Notes under the pieces: model-generated | Told to the model about the DNA's origin: nothing | Databases searched by the model: none | Seen by the model: only the letters and a program-made list of their open reading frames with translations | Assembly: GCA_013115135.1 (NCBI GenBank) | Contig: JABANP010000402.1 | Location: forward strand, 1 to 50,517 | Source of the DNA: Perkinsus olseni | Lineage: Eukaryota; Perkinsozoa; Perkinsida; Perkinsidae | Direction of reading: 5' to 3' | Length of the DNA: 50,517 nucleotides | Shown: positions 33,954 to 44,390 of the stretch, piece after piece | Layout: every line of letters begins with the position of its first letter | Position numbering within the stretch: position 1 is the first letter of the stretch | Position numbers and translations under genes: made by a program

Positions 33954-35395
33954 TCAATGCCGCCGAAAGAACGGATGTCGATGGAGCTTCGGGGCGGAAT
34001 AGTATAAGCTGGTATCGAGCTGGTCTCTACGTGAGCATTCATCGTCCGTGGGCTGACGGTATCGGCTGAAGTCAGACGTCATCCCACGGCCGACCCTCCG
34101 CCCGTGCCTACCCATCGGGGCTGACTCCCACGGACCAGGACTGGCCCGACTGGTCCTCGGCGTATTCGGATGGGTCCTACTGGTCCTCGGAGTGGTTGTT
34201 TCGGTTTGGAGTGGTATACCTGCTCCTAGCTCATCACCGCAGAGCAGTACTTTCCTCAGCCCCACCCTCAGACCGTTGGACCGGCGATGCCCTCTGGAAT
34301 GGCGATGTAGGTCCCTCAGCACTCTCACTCTGACAGTATGTACGACGATCGGCCGAGCAAGAGGCTGCCTGAGACCTACCCTCCGTTGTAAATTCTCGTC
34401 ACTCTTCTGGCAGCCCTCCGCACAGTGCTCACGAAATTCCCGGCGTAGATCGTCAAGTTCCTGCGATGACGCCCTCTTCACAAGAGCAGCGCCCCACTTG
34501 CCTTACCGATCGGAGCTGCTGCACCTCCTCCTTCACCCCCGTCGCCTCCTCATGGCGCTCCTCTCGCAGCATCTTGATCTCCCTATTCATGCCGGACAGG
34601 ATCTCCACCAGGGACGCCACCTCCTCCCTCACGCTCTGAGCACCCGACCATTCGCCAACAGATCGTCGACGCAGCCGGCGCTCACATCTTCGAACTTGTT
34701 GCGAGACTTCTTCAGAGCAGCAATGTCCTTGCTGGCCATCTCCAGGGCCTTGTAGGCGGCCTCGAACTGCTGCTGCCAAGTAGTGCTTACTGTGTTGAGG
34801 TCTCGCCTCAAGAGGTCGACGGCGGTGCGTTGGCTAACCCCATAAGAAACAGCGTGCGAGTTGAGGAGGGCGCGGCGATTACATCTTGGCCTCCCGTCCG
34901 CACTGCCTCACTGCAGCTGCGGTGTCTCTCTTCTCCTCCTCGCTCGAAGCACGGAAATACGACAGCCACTGTGCGAAGGCTAGGACCTGCCGAGCCCAAC
35001 TATCACAACACCAATGGAGGGTGCTGTACCCACCGTGGGGTCCATGCTGCCTCCCCCCTCGCCCGCCCTAGTCGGGGAAGACGAAGGTCGTTCCTCGATA
35101 GGGGCTGAGAAGCAAACACTCTGCCAGCCATCCCCCAGTGGCCGCGATACGTGGTCGTGCTTGTCCTGCCGTGCCTGCCTCCTCGTCAGAGATATCATCG
35201 TCCGCTGGCAGCTGCACGGGCGAGCGAGGAGCCCTTCGAGCTTGCACCTCCTCGGAAGCTGTATTATCGAGTCTAGCTTGTTCGGAGTTGCTGTTCTTCC
35301 TGACAGACCAACACTCCCAAAGCAACGAGAAGCTTCCGTAGCGCCTACGATTTGGCGATCGAGGACCTAGTTGGCTTGCTGAGGTTGGAGCTCAT
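33954..35395 (-). CDS. Coiled-coil protein, nine exons
   Basis: Function unknown; probably a structural or adaptor protein. Exons on the minus strand: 35395-35349, 35299-35151, 35104-35030, 34979-34883, 34833-34686, 34635-34507, 34460-34380, 34329-34238 and 34179-33954. Every phase agrees and the total is 347 codons. The N-terminus is disordered and acidic (SPVQLPADDDISDEEAG). The middle is one long helix (RRDLNTVSTTWQQQFEAAY, DIAALKKSRNKFED, VASLVEILSGMNREIKMLRE, ELDDLRREFREH) with a heptad-like pattern. The C-terminus is Ser/Pro/Arg-rich. Introns are 49, 46, 50, 49, 50, 46, 50 and 58 nt. It follows the PHD-ePHD gene on the same strand by 174 nt. Plus-strand frames here are shadows. Confidence 0.75.
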
Positions 35396-35569
35396 CAGAG
35401 GAGCAATACTAGGCTACAGATGGCATGCAGGCACGCAACAACAACAACGCAAAGTCGTCAGAAGTAGAATGGCGAAAGTTGAAAAGGCGCCCCGGTGGGG
35501 ACGGCCTATGTTCTGCACAGGGCTATGAAACGATTCGGTTGATGAATGGGAGAAGGCCCAGCATCGGGC

Positions 35570-37580
35570 CTAGGGGCCTGGCCCGTCGATTTCTTCTGCA
35601 TTTTCACAACGATATTTACTATGGTGATGATGGTGATGCCGCGGCTTGTCGGAAGGCCACGCCAACACTCGCTTCACTTCCCTTATGTTGGCATCGAGCT
35701 CCTGAGGAATTGGGCGTACGTGAGGCGAGAGGGGGGAGGGCTGACCTGGGCGAGGTTCTCGTTGATGAGGAGCGCCCATCTGCTGCCGTCTTTGACGTTC
35801 TGGTTCAGGTCGATAAGTCTTGTACGATTACGATTGATCAAGTTCTGTACGTAGCAGACTCGCTCCCGATGATCTGATTTCTGAAGGTTGACTCTGGTAA
35901 ATCACAGAATTTAAGATACGCCCCGCTTACCCATTGCTTGAAGCGAGGTTCATCAGGATACGCCGCATGACGATGTTTATCGCAGTAGGCCCGCAAAGGA
36001 AGGACGACGTCCCCTTCCTCTTCGTCCTCGATGCGATCAGCTTCCGCTAACAAACGACCAATTCCGCCGTGACCACGCTTCAACCTAAGATACTTCTCGG
36101 CGAAGTGGATGCCTACCTACTAGGTCGAGGCCGTAGTTCATGGCCCGTGCGCAAGGGATGTGGAAGCCTCGGTAGCAGTCCTCGGTCGAGCACTGAAGGA
36201 CAGCTCCGATGTTGGGCAGATGGCACACGTCGCAGGCCGCCTTGAATCTGCTGACAATTGACGATAATTTTCCATCTACACTACCGAGGGGAGTAATTGT
36301 GAATCCCAGCGGCAGTGAGAACGTCGATCAACGATGAAGTTGAACTACTTCGAAAGGGTGCTGATGACGGCAGAGAGCGGCGACGGCCATACAGACGCGA
36401 GGCAGTCACTTCCATCCCCACACGACCGCCCATGAGCCACGCGATTCATCCACATGCATAGGATGGTGGCCGGCAAAGTGGGGTTACCTCTGTTGTAGGT
36501 TCCGCATCGAGGCCGCGTCCAACGAGATGTACCTGTGGTGGTGATGCAGGGGCCCCCGCGACGGCATCGCCCTCCTGTGGATTACCCGTATCTTCCCTCC
36601 TGGATGCTGCACTCCGGTATCCACCATGCACAGGCAGCGTGGATCCAGTAGCCTCCGAACCTGCAGCGACAGCAGAAAGCCGGGTGACGACCGACAATGA
36701 CTTGAAGCAGCTCTGAGCGTACTTGCCGTCCTTAATGCGCAGGAGGGCCCCCGTCCGCCTAGGGCACAACAGACACTGTCTCTCCCTCTTCTGCTCCTCA
36801 GGACCTGCCCGGGGCGCCCTCGAGCCCTACCGACGCCCATCGAGCTCACCTAGACCGGTCTCCCGGGCGTAGGTGCAGAAGTCGCAGTACCATTCTCCCG
36901 TGGGGACTGGTGATACACTGAGGGGGAGGGGACCGATCTCGTTGGGAGAAAACGAAAAAGACGCGTACGAGTAGCAGTTCTGATGCACCGCTGCCTCACA
37001 GGCGTCGCAGATGACGATGATGTCTGCGTTGCCTTGCTGAGGGAGAACACACTCCGCAGCAACGACGCCCCACTTCGAGCCCCTCAACCTCGCAGACCCG
37101 ACGTTAATAGAAATTTGGGTGACTGCGTTGTGAGCTAGGACGCTCTCGCGAAGGCTCAGCAGGCTTGCTGACCCTCTGCGGAGACGTGAAGCTGTCGATC
37201 GGTTATTTTTATGGTTTCCTGCTGGCTTTGTAACAAGGAGGGCCTGCTGGGCCAAGCCGCGATCGACACGCCAAGAAGAAGGAAGAGCTAGGGCAGCACT
37301 TCGAAGCGGGTGGTAAGTGTAACCTACATCATCATCCTGGTCCCCTATGAGGCACACATCGCAGACGACACCATCGTCACTGAGGTCATCAAGCACTTCC
37401 TCTACTGCGTCGTACGCCCTCGCTCCTTGCTGCATGGTGCTGCCCGACTGCTGCTGGGGCCCGACGGTCAAGGGAGGGTACTGCTTTCCGAGGATACTGC
37501 GAGCCCCGACGGGGACGGCAACAACACAGCGCTACACACCGCAAGTGAGGAAACTGTTGCCAATCCTTCCCTGCCGACAT
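35570..37580 (-). CDS. PHD finger plus extended PHD (ePHD) chromatin reader, with a 4-nt frame break
   Basis: Nuclear reader of histone marks, of the JADE/BRPF/AF10 type. Exons: 37580-37540, 37496-37328, 37036-36969, 36917-36850, 36804-36723, 36660-36586, 36532-36488, 36247-36121, 36116-35851, 35818-35746 and 35701-35570. PHD finger: CDVCLIGD, VICDACEAAVHQNCY, GEWYCDFC. ePHD: CLLCPRRTGALL, GYWIHAACAWWIPEC, ACDVCHLPNIGAVLQC, CYRGFHIPCARAM and later AYCDKH, which gives the complete Zn ligand series. The C-terminus has six His in a row (KPRHHHHHHSKY). All phases agree (about 381 codons) except at 36113-36120, where GTAG occurs twice; removing one copy restores the frame, and no intron fits. Introns are 43, 291, 51, 45, 62, 53, 240, 32 and 44 nt. 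The start is 52 nt after the transporter's stop codon. Confidence 0.82.
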
Positions 37581-37631
37581 CAAGAAAAACGTAGTAATAG
37601 TATAACCCAGAGCGTGCCGTCCAATCCGAGC

Positions 37632-39182
37632 TTAAACTTTGCCGATGACCCGTGGAGGGACGACCGACGACGCTGATACATCGGGCACGCCCATGAGCTC
37701 CCCGCCCACCGCGGCAGCTTCCTCATCCTCAAGTCCATCATAATACTCCGTTCTACCGCTCTTAGTAGCCCCATAGACAGCCAATGCGAGGAGTGCAGCT
37801 ACTGCAGAGCAGACACCGCTCAAGGCGAACACTGCAGCATGCTGGCCGAAGACACCCCACCAAAGGCCTCCCGTGAGAGACACGATGATCTGAGCCAAGG
37901 CCTGAGCTACGGAGAGCATCGACATCCGTAGTGCGGCGGATGCCGTACCAGTACGGGCCAGCAGGGTGAGGGGTATGGTCAGCTGCGTGGCGTACATCGG
38001 TCCCAGAGTGAGGGCCATCCAGGCTACCCCGAATGCCTTGTGATCGGCTACTCTAGGGAGGGCCAATGAGCTTATCAAGAAGGCACCGAAGAGTAGGAGA
38101 GCCACAACCCAGCACAACGCTATGTCCAGCCCAAGGCGTTCCACCAGGGGAAGGACCATCGCAGTGACCACTCCCACAATCATAGAACCGTAAAGACCGT
38201 AGGTTGCCGTAGCGTATTTTTCAGTACTCGACATGGCGTGCGGCAAGCCGTCTAAGACTACGAATTGAACTCCGTGTATCATGAGAGCCGCGACGCCTAT
38301 GAAGCCTCCGACGGCCGCGAGGAAGACCAAGCCCGTGGAAGTGGCGTGGGCAAGGAGGTCTTTGAGGTCACAGAAAAAGTCGGCTATCCACTTGAAACAG
38401 AGACAGCATTTACTGCGTTGTTCGGGCGGCACACCAGTGACCACCTCCGGCAGCATCAGAACAGAGTGGGCCATCAGAAACTGGAGACAGCCCGAAATGA
38501 CCGCCAGACTCCGCAGATGCAGGCAGGAGCCCGAGCTGCAGCTGTCGCTACGGAGCAGATCCATCCACCAGGAGCCCTCATAGTCCAGCACGTACCCTGT
38601 AGCGTAGGCCAGGGCCGCACCGAAGACGTAGAAGAGGGTCTGCAGGGAGAAGTAAACGCCCATCGACTTCCGAGGCACCGTGTCTGTGACCAGGGCCCGG
38701 AGCATCAGTAGGTGCATGTTGTTACCTATAAAAAGAAAGCCGAAACCTACAGCTAGGTAAACCACAGGATTGCCGGGCAGCTCGGACCCTAGACTCAGCA
38801 CGGCTACCGAGACAAGCCCGAAGACGTAACCCATTAACAAGAAAGGCTTCCGTCGGCCACCGAAACGGCTCCACGTGGATCGATCGCTCCAGACAGCAGC
38901 ACAGGGTTGGACTAAGATCGCTGCCACCGGGGACACCAACCACGCGTATCCTACCACCCAGGTCGGTAGGTCCGCCTGGAGCAGTGCTGGGGTCAAGAGA
39001 AGGATCGCCAGGGCCTCGGAAAAGCCGACAGGAAGCGTTCCCATCACCAGCCGGAGCCCGAAACAGCGGCCTCTGGAGGCGTCGTCCGGTACAGCAGGAC
39101 CACTTGGCACAGCACCAGCGGCATGGTCGATGGTTGTGTAGCGGCCAACGCTGTCTTCTGCACGCTTTGAATGGGGTGACAT
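37632..39182 (-). CDS. SLC45/sucrose-transporter-like MFS sugar transporter
   Basis: Predicted proton-coupled sugar carrier of the GPH/SLC45 type in the plasma or an internal membrane. One intronless frame of 516 codons with about twelve hydrophobic segments. The loop between helices 2 and 3 reads SDRSTWSRFGGRRKPFLL, the SLC45/SUT signature (usually RxGRRRPF). Other conserved-looking parts are GFLFIGNNMHLLMLRALVTD in helix 4 and SLTGGLWWGVFG near helix 11. A Cys-rich loop (SDSCSSGSC, RSKCCLCF) lies between helices 6 and 7. The C-terminal tail is acidic (EYYDGLEDEE). The gene is between MTR4 and the PHD gene on the same strand, with 253 and 51 nt spacers. The exact sugar is not predictable. 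Confidence 0.88.
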   Translation of the reverse strand: MSPHSKRAEDSVGRYTTIDHAAGAVPSGPAVPDDASRGRCFGLRLVMGTLPVGFSEALAILLLTPALLQADLPTWVVGYAWLVSPVAAILVQPCAAVWSDRSTWSRFGGRRKPFLLMGYVFGLVSVAVLSLGSELPGNPVVYLAVGFGFLFIGNNMHLLMLRALVTDTVPRKSMGVYFSLQTLFYVFGAALAYATGYVLDYEGSWWMDLLRSDSCSSGSCLHLRSLAVISGCLQFLMAHSVLMLPEVVTGVPPEQRSKCCLCFKWIADFFCDLKDLLAHATSTGLVFLAAVGGFIGVAALMIHGVQFVVLDGLPHAMSSTEKYATATYGLYGSMIVGVVTAMVLPLVERLGLDIALCWVVALLLFGAFLISSLALPRVADHKAFGVAWMALTLGPMYATQLTIPLTLLARTGTASAALRMSMLSVAQALAQIIVSLTGGLWWGVFGQHAAVFALSGVCSAVAALLALAVYGATKSGRTEYYDGLEDEEAAAVGGELMGVPDVSASSVVPPRVIGKV

Positions 39183-39435
39183 AAGGGGATACTAACCCTA
39201 TCCACGTGGCCAAAACCCTCATCGTACGGTGAGCTAACCAACTCAAGAAAAGTTGTACACTAGAACTAGATCAGGGATGCTGTAATGAACGTTTTCCGAG
39301 CGGATACTCGATACGAGAAACCACTCCGAAGGAGAAGGAGAAGGGAGACGATACTCAGTATTTTTACAAGTACCTGCGGCAGAGGCATCGTGGTGGACTG
39401 GGGTTGGCAGGCACGGGCCCGGGACTGCTCCCAAC

Positions 39436-42400
39436 CTACAGACTAGCGCTGAAGACAATTCCCCTTCGTAGTTTTGTTCGGCCCTCGACCATCTTTTCCT
39501 CGAGCTCCTTATGGCCGATCAGCTTCGCCGCCATACCTACGACAAGACGATGGCACGGGGGATCCAAGGGTGAAAGACGACCACGGCGAGAGACTGTCGA
39601 AGACACAATACCACAATTCTCGTAATTCGTAGCGTACAGCAGTAAGACTTACCAAGTTCTCTAAGGAGCTCCTCCAGGCGTCTCATGACCCTGACGACGC
39701 TGCCTTCATACATCTCGCAAGTCTGCATGATGTCCTTGAACGGCTTGCCTTCCATCCAGGCCACCACGGCTGGGACCAGCTGCGGGCGGATGTGGTCCTC
39801 GACATAAGTGCTAGTGTCAACGCCAGCCACCTTGCACTCCTGAATAGACCAACCACGCTCCCTTCTCAGACACCCCAACAGCTGCGATAATTACCGCCAT
39901 AACAGTGGCCACGTCCTGAGCGATGACCTTCATCTTGTCCAAGGCCTTGGCCAAATCAGCGTTGTCCGGCGTTCTGAGAGGAGAAAGGATAGTCCGAGCG
40001 CTGCTCCGATGGGGCTGCTGCCTTACGTCGCGTCCTCCGACTTCTCATCGAGGATCAAACAGGAGCAGAGGGCGGCGATGTGCTCAGCCTGAAGCAGTGG
40101 GACGTGGCCACAGTGAGCCGAAGGGGGTGACGACGACCTACCGACATTCCCTCGAAGACGTTATTGAAGACCAGCTCAGTGAGGAGGATCTCGTCACACG
40201 AAGAGATCTCGCACGCCAGTTTACCCTGCATGAACCGATCACGATGGCGATACCGTGTAACACTAGTGCTGTACTCACCTTCTCCAGGACAACATTATTC
40301 CTGTCTACGAAGCCGAGACGACGAAGGACACGCTTCATCGACCGCAGCTCGTCACGCAGAATCTGAGAAGACCTGAGACCAATGCTCCTGCCCCTCCCGG
40401 ACCTACCACAGTGTTCTGATTCTTCAGAATGTCCGCACACTTCGTCTGCTCCTCGTGGAGATGTACCCGCTTAGTAAAAAGATCCATGAGCCTGACGACA
40501 GCAGTGACCGAGACACCATCACCAGCAGCAGCAGCAGCAGGCACTCACTGAGATCGCTCCGCCTGGGGCACCGTCATGAGCCGGTTGGACAACTTAGCAT
40601 TCTCGGCGTTCTTCATTTTCTTCGACACTTCACCGAACTCCTCACCATCAATCTTCATCTCATTGACAGGGTCCAGCTCGGGCAGCCCATGGGCCTTGAA
40701 GTTGTCATGGTTCAACTAAGGCGAGCAAAGATCTCATAACAGCAAAGACGCTCTCAATTTTACGATAGCCTTGAGCATGTTCTTGCACTGTGTCTTCACT
40801 GCCTCTGTACGGTTGTGTGGCTCCTGGGCAGCCTGCGGAAGCTGACCCCGAATCCTGCTGATCTTGTGCAGCGACCGCAGCGGCACACTCCGAACAACGC
40901 CTTCCTCTGCAAGAACGATGGTGACCCGCCGCTAGAAGTGATCAGTACTACCATCAATGCAATCTACGACGTAGCTGTTATCGAGATCAGCGGCGCCCTT
41001 GTCCTCGGCCAGCTTATCGCACTTGATGACCATAGCCCAGTCACCTGCCTCAACCGTCACAACTTGCTCAGTCCCCCACCTTCCTACCATCCTTGGAGAG
41101 GCTGATCAGCCGGCCAGGATTCATGAAGGGTATGGCGTACTTCGGCAGAGTAACTATCTTCCTCCGCTCCTCTACAGCGCTGGCGAGATCCTGGTCCGCT
41201 TGGAAGGCATCGGTCAAGGCCTGAGGACTCCCCATTCTCTGCGACATTGCGATGCGAAGTTTTTACCATTTTGACATCGAAGTTCATCTTCTGGGAGGCC
41301 TCACTAGTGACCTTGTTCAGCTCTTCAGAGGCATCCTCGAGCTTATGGCTGAGCTCCGAGTGCTGAGAAGAGGAGAGCACCGTCACGCGCCACGAAATTA
41401 TCATACGAGAGGCTACTACCCGCTCCTTAGCCGCTATACATCCCTTGTCCTTCTGGAACTGCGAGAAACTCCTCTCGAGGAGGTAGTTCGGGTCCACACC
41501 TACACCCCCTATCACATCATGGCTGATGCTACATTCAGTGAGCGCTGGTATCGATCAGGGAAATGTGCGCCACGAGTAGCAGTAAATTTGCGCCATCGCG
41601 CTCTACTTATCAGTTCCATAGAGCACCACGATCCCCAATATCTTATTTGGCGCTACTACTACTACTCACCCTCAAGCCTGAGCATGTTGAGAAGCATATT
41701 GTAGCCGAGGTAGAACTGACTGTCCAGCCGGCTTGCATCACCTGCATAAAACAGAAAAGCTCCCCGCGGTAGATTCGAACCCGGGGCCCCTGAGGGCTTA
41801 GGCTATTACAACGACCATATACCCTGCTAGACTACCACCACTTTAACGCCTCACCCTCCTACCGAGGAACATGTCCTTAGCCGTATTGGGCTCCACCTTA
41901 TCCGTAAGCATGATGATAACCAAACCCTTGTCATCCTTTCCTCGTCGACCTACGCAGCAGCCATCATCTCCTCAAAAGGCCCACCCCAGCCGTACCAGCA
42001 CGCCCAGCCATCTGAATATACTCCCCGCTATTCAGCGTCCTACGCTCAATGCCATCCCACTTTTGGATCTGAGTTGAAGAAGGCTTCCGAGCAGCAACAG
42101 GTGAGGCCTGCCCTACCGAAGTGAAAACGACCGTCTTGGCCGGCATGTTGACGCCCATGGCGAAGGTCTCCGTACAGAAGAGGACCTGAGGGAGATGGTA
42201 GCGTTGGCAACGGTGGTGGTGGTGGTGGCGATGTACCTTAATGAGGTTCTCCTGGAAGAGGATCTCAACGATCTCCTTTAGAATCGGCAACAGACCACCG
42301 TGATGGATACCAATGCCTCTCGATAGGAAGCCGAGCATGGACTGGATCTGCTGCAGCTCTCTGTCCTCAGGACCTATCAAGGCAGCCCCTGCAAACTCTC

Positions 42401-44390
42401 GAACGAAGAATCCTCGGGGCGCTCATCGACTAGCCTACATCGTCCGGAAATAGGAACTCTTTTTTTGACGCTACTACGTCCTCAAAAGTTTACCACCACT
42501 ACGATTCTTGCGTCACAGTGCTATGAAAAAAGCCGAATATTCGCTATCCCACAGAAGACGAGAACGAGGTCGCTTCTGCCGAGGGCCTACTCAGGGTTGC
42601 CATAGCGTTCTCGAAGACATCCCCAATGAGGGCCTTCTCGTCCTGCGTGACTAGGTCAATGTTCCGCAGCACCAACGCGTTCTGCTCACACTCCTTCTTG
42701 CTGAAGGCGAATACTATGACCTGTGGAGACAGGCGTCTGCCTAGCGTCGAGTGAGGTCAACAACCCTACCGGCATGTACGCTCTGTCGGAGCACATCCTG
42801 ACGACCTTGAGGAGGTCGCTGTTCTTGGTATGCTGCTGTTGTTTTTTCTTGTTGCTCTTCAGACCTACCACCCCAATACGCCCCCTCGCCGTCCTCAGCA
42901 CCACTACTACCCTTAGTGCTCTGTGAGGCCTGCTCGGTATTCTTCTCCAGAATCTCCACCGCTTTACCGTAGTTATCTTCTCGGAACTTACCCTGATCGA
43001 CCCGAAGCCATCCCTCCCAAGTCGCGTGTCACCACCACCGCTTCTACTACCTTCTCGTCCACAGTAAGATAAACACCATCGCCCATGCTAGGATACACAT
43101 AGTGCTGCAAAGGGACGGGCCTGAAGAGTCGAATGAAGGCCTTCGAGAAGGGCACAGGAGAAGAGGCACCTGTAGTCCGTATAAATAAGATGGCAGGGCT
43201 GATGCTTGATACGGCAGATCCACTCGGCGAACTCCCTCGCATTGGGAATAGTGGCCGACAGGAAAACGAACCTTACGGTATCGGGCAGGAGGATCCTGAG
43301 CAACGGACATAACCAACCCCATGCAAGACGGCTGTCGTCTGTCTACATGGTTTCCTCCCAGACCACGCCTCGGTCCCTGTCCCTCATGTAATGGACCTCA
43401 TCGAAGATCACCCACTTAACCTCGCGGCATACATCGCTGCCTCGGTACAACATCGACCTGGCAAGTGGTAGACAAAAGATACGCCCCCACGCCTCCGACC
43501 AACCTCAAAGATCTCAGTGGTCATGATCATGCAGCTCGCGTTGGGGTTGATGGTAACATCACCAGTCATGAGCCCTACATCGCTGCCAAACTCATCAGCG
43601 AGATCTCGGTACTTCTGGTTACTAACAAGGAGAACTCAATGCAACAGGGGCCTTAGATTATCGTACCTCAAGGCCTTGATAGGGGAGGTGTAAATAACCC
43701 TCTGGTTGTCACGCATACTCATAGCGATGGCGTACTCAGCCACGGTGGTCTTACCGGCGGAAGTGTGCGCGGAGACCAGTACCTGCTCGCCAACGACAGC
43801 TCTATCACGCTGGTGGCTCTCGATGCTCCTACGGATTCGCTGCGTTCCAGACACGATACAGCCTCGGACTGGAAGCGATCGAGGGTGTACGGGTAGGTCT
43901 TCGCCGGCTCCCCTTCATACCTATATCAAGGACCTCTAGGGCGAGGATGCCCGGCTGGCTGTACTACTTCGGTAGGCGTTTTTCCTTGGCCCAGTTCGCT
44001 GGTAATATACACTCATGTAAGCAGTTCTCCCCCGACGGGTAGGCTTCGTGCGTGACCTGTTGAGGGCGGTCCACCACGCCGAGGCGCCCTGAGCTCGGGC
44101 CTGTACCTCAGACATGAGCTCCTCGGCCCTTCCCTGCTCAGCTTCTTCAGGGCTCTCTCCCGATGCCGCCTCGTCGGTCGATGAGCGGACTGCCTTGGTT
44201 GGAGGCTCTTCGGTTGATTCGCTATTAGACGGGGATCGTGGCCGGGCTGCATTACGGAGAGATACCCTTCCCTGCCAAGTTACCCTTCCCTATTACCAGC
44301 CTTTACGTCAGGGATCACTTCAGCCTGCTCCTCCTCCTCCTGAGGCACTTCACCGTCAAATACGTCGAAGAGATCGTCTTCAGTAGCCAT
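39436..44390 (-). CDS. MTR4: MTR4-like exosome RNA helicase (Ski2 family, many exons)
   Basis: DExH RNA helicase that feeds RNA into the nuclear exosome. The start at 44390 ([16 protein letters not shown]) resembles known MTR4 N-termini. Going down the minus strand: [16 protein letters not shown] (about 43880), motif [16 protein letters not shown] (about 43770), [17 protein letters not shown] (about 43540), DEVH box [11 protein letters not shown] (about 43400), [18 protein letters not shown] (about 43250), [15 protein letters not shown] (about 42300), [17 protein letters not shown] (about 42150), [12 protein letters not shown] (about 42020), [19 protein letters not shown] (about 41910), [11 protein letters not shown] (about 41685), [12 protein letters not shown] (about 41470), then the arch region, and the C-terminus [20 protein letters not shown] and [12 protein letters not shown] ending at 39436. 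The many short introns were not all mapped. The combination of arch region and C-terminus favours MTR4 over SKI2 or Brr2. Confidence 0.92.
41757..41845 (-). tRNA. tRNA-like element inside an MTR4 intron (probably degenerate)
   Basis: The minus strand carries an A-box match (TAGTCTAGCAG) and a B-box match (GGTTCGAATCT) about 50 nt apart, followed by TTTT shortly after, in the intron between the exon for [11 protein letters not shown] and that for [11 protein letters not shown]. The 5' GTGGTGG can pair with CTACCGC, but then no T-stem is left, and the anticodon arm is poor. It is therefore a decayed tRNA or tRNA-derived element and not a clear functional gene. Confidence 0.35.

Noticed and set aside
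40515..40545. CAG/AGC triplet run, considered as a functional repeat
   Set aside because: A short simple repeat in the MTR4 gene, probably intronic, with no special context.
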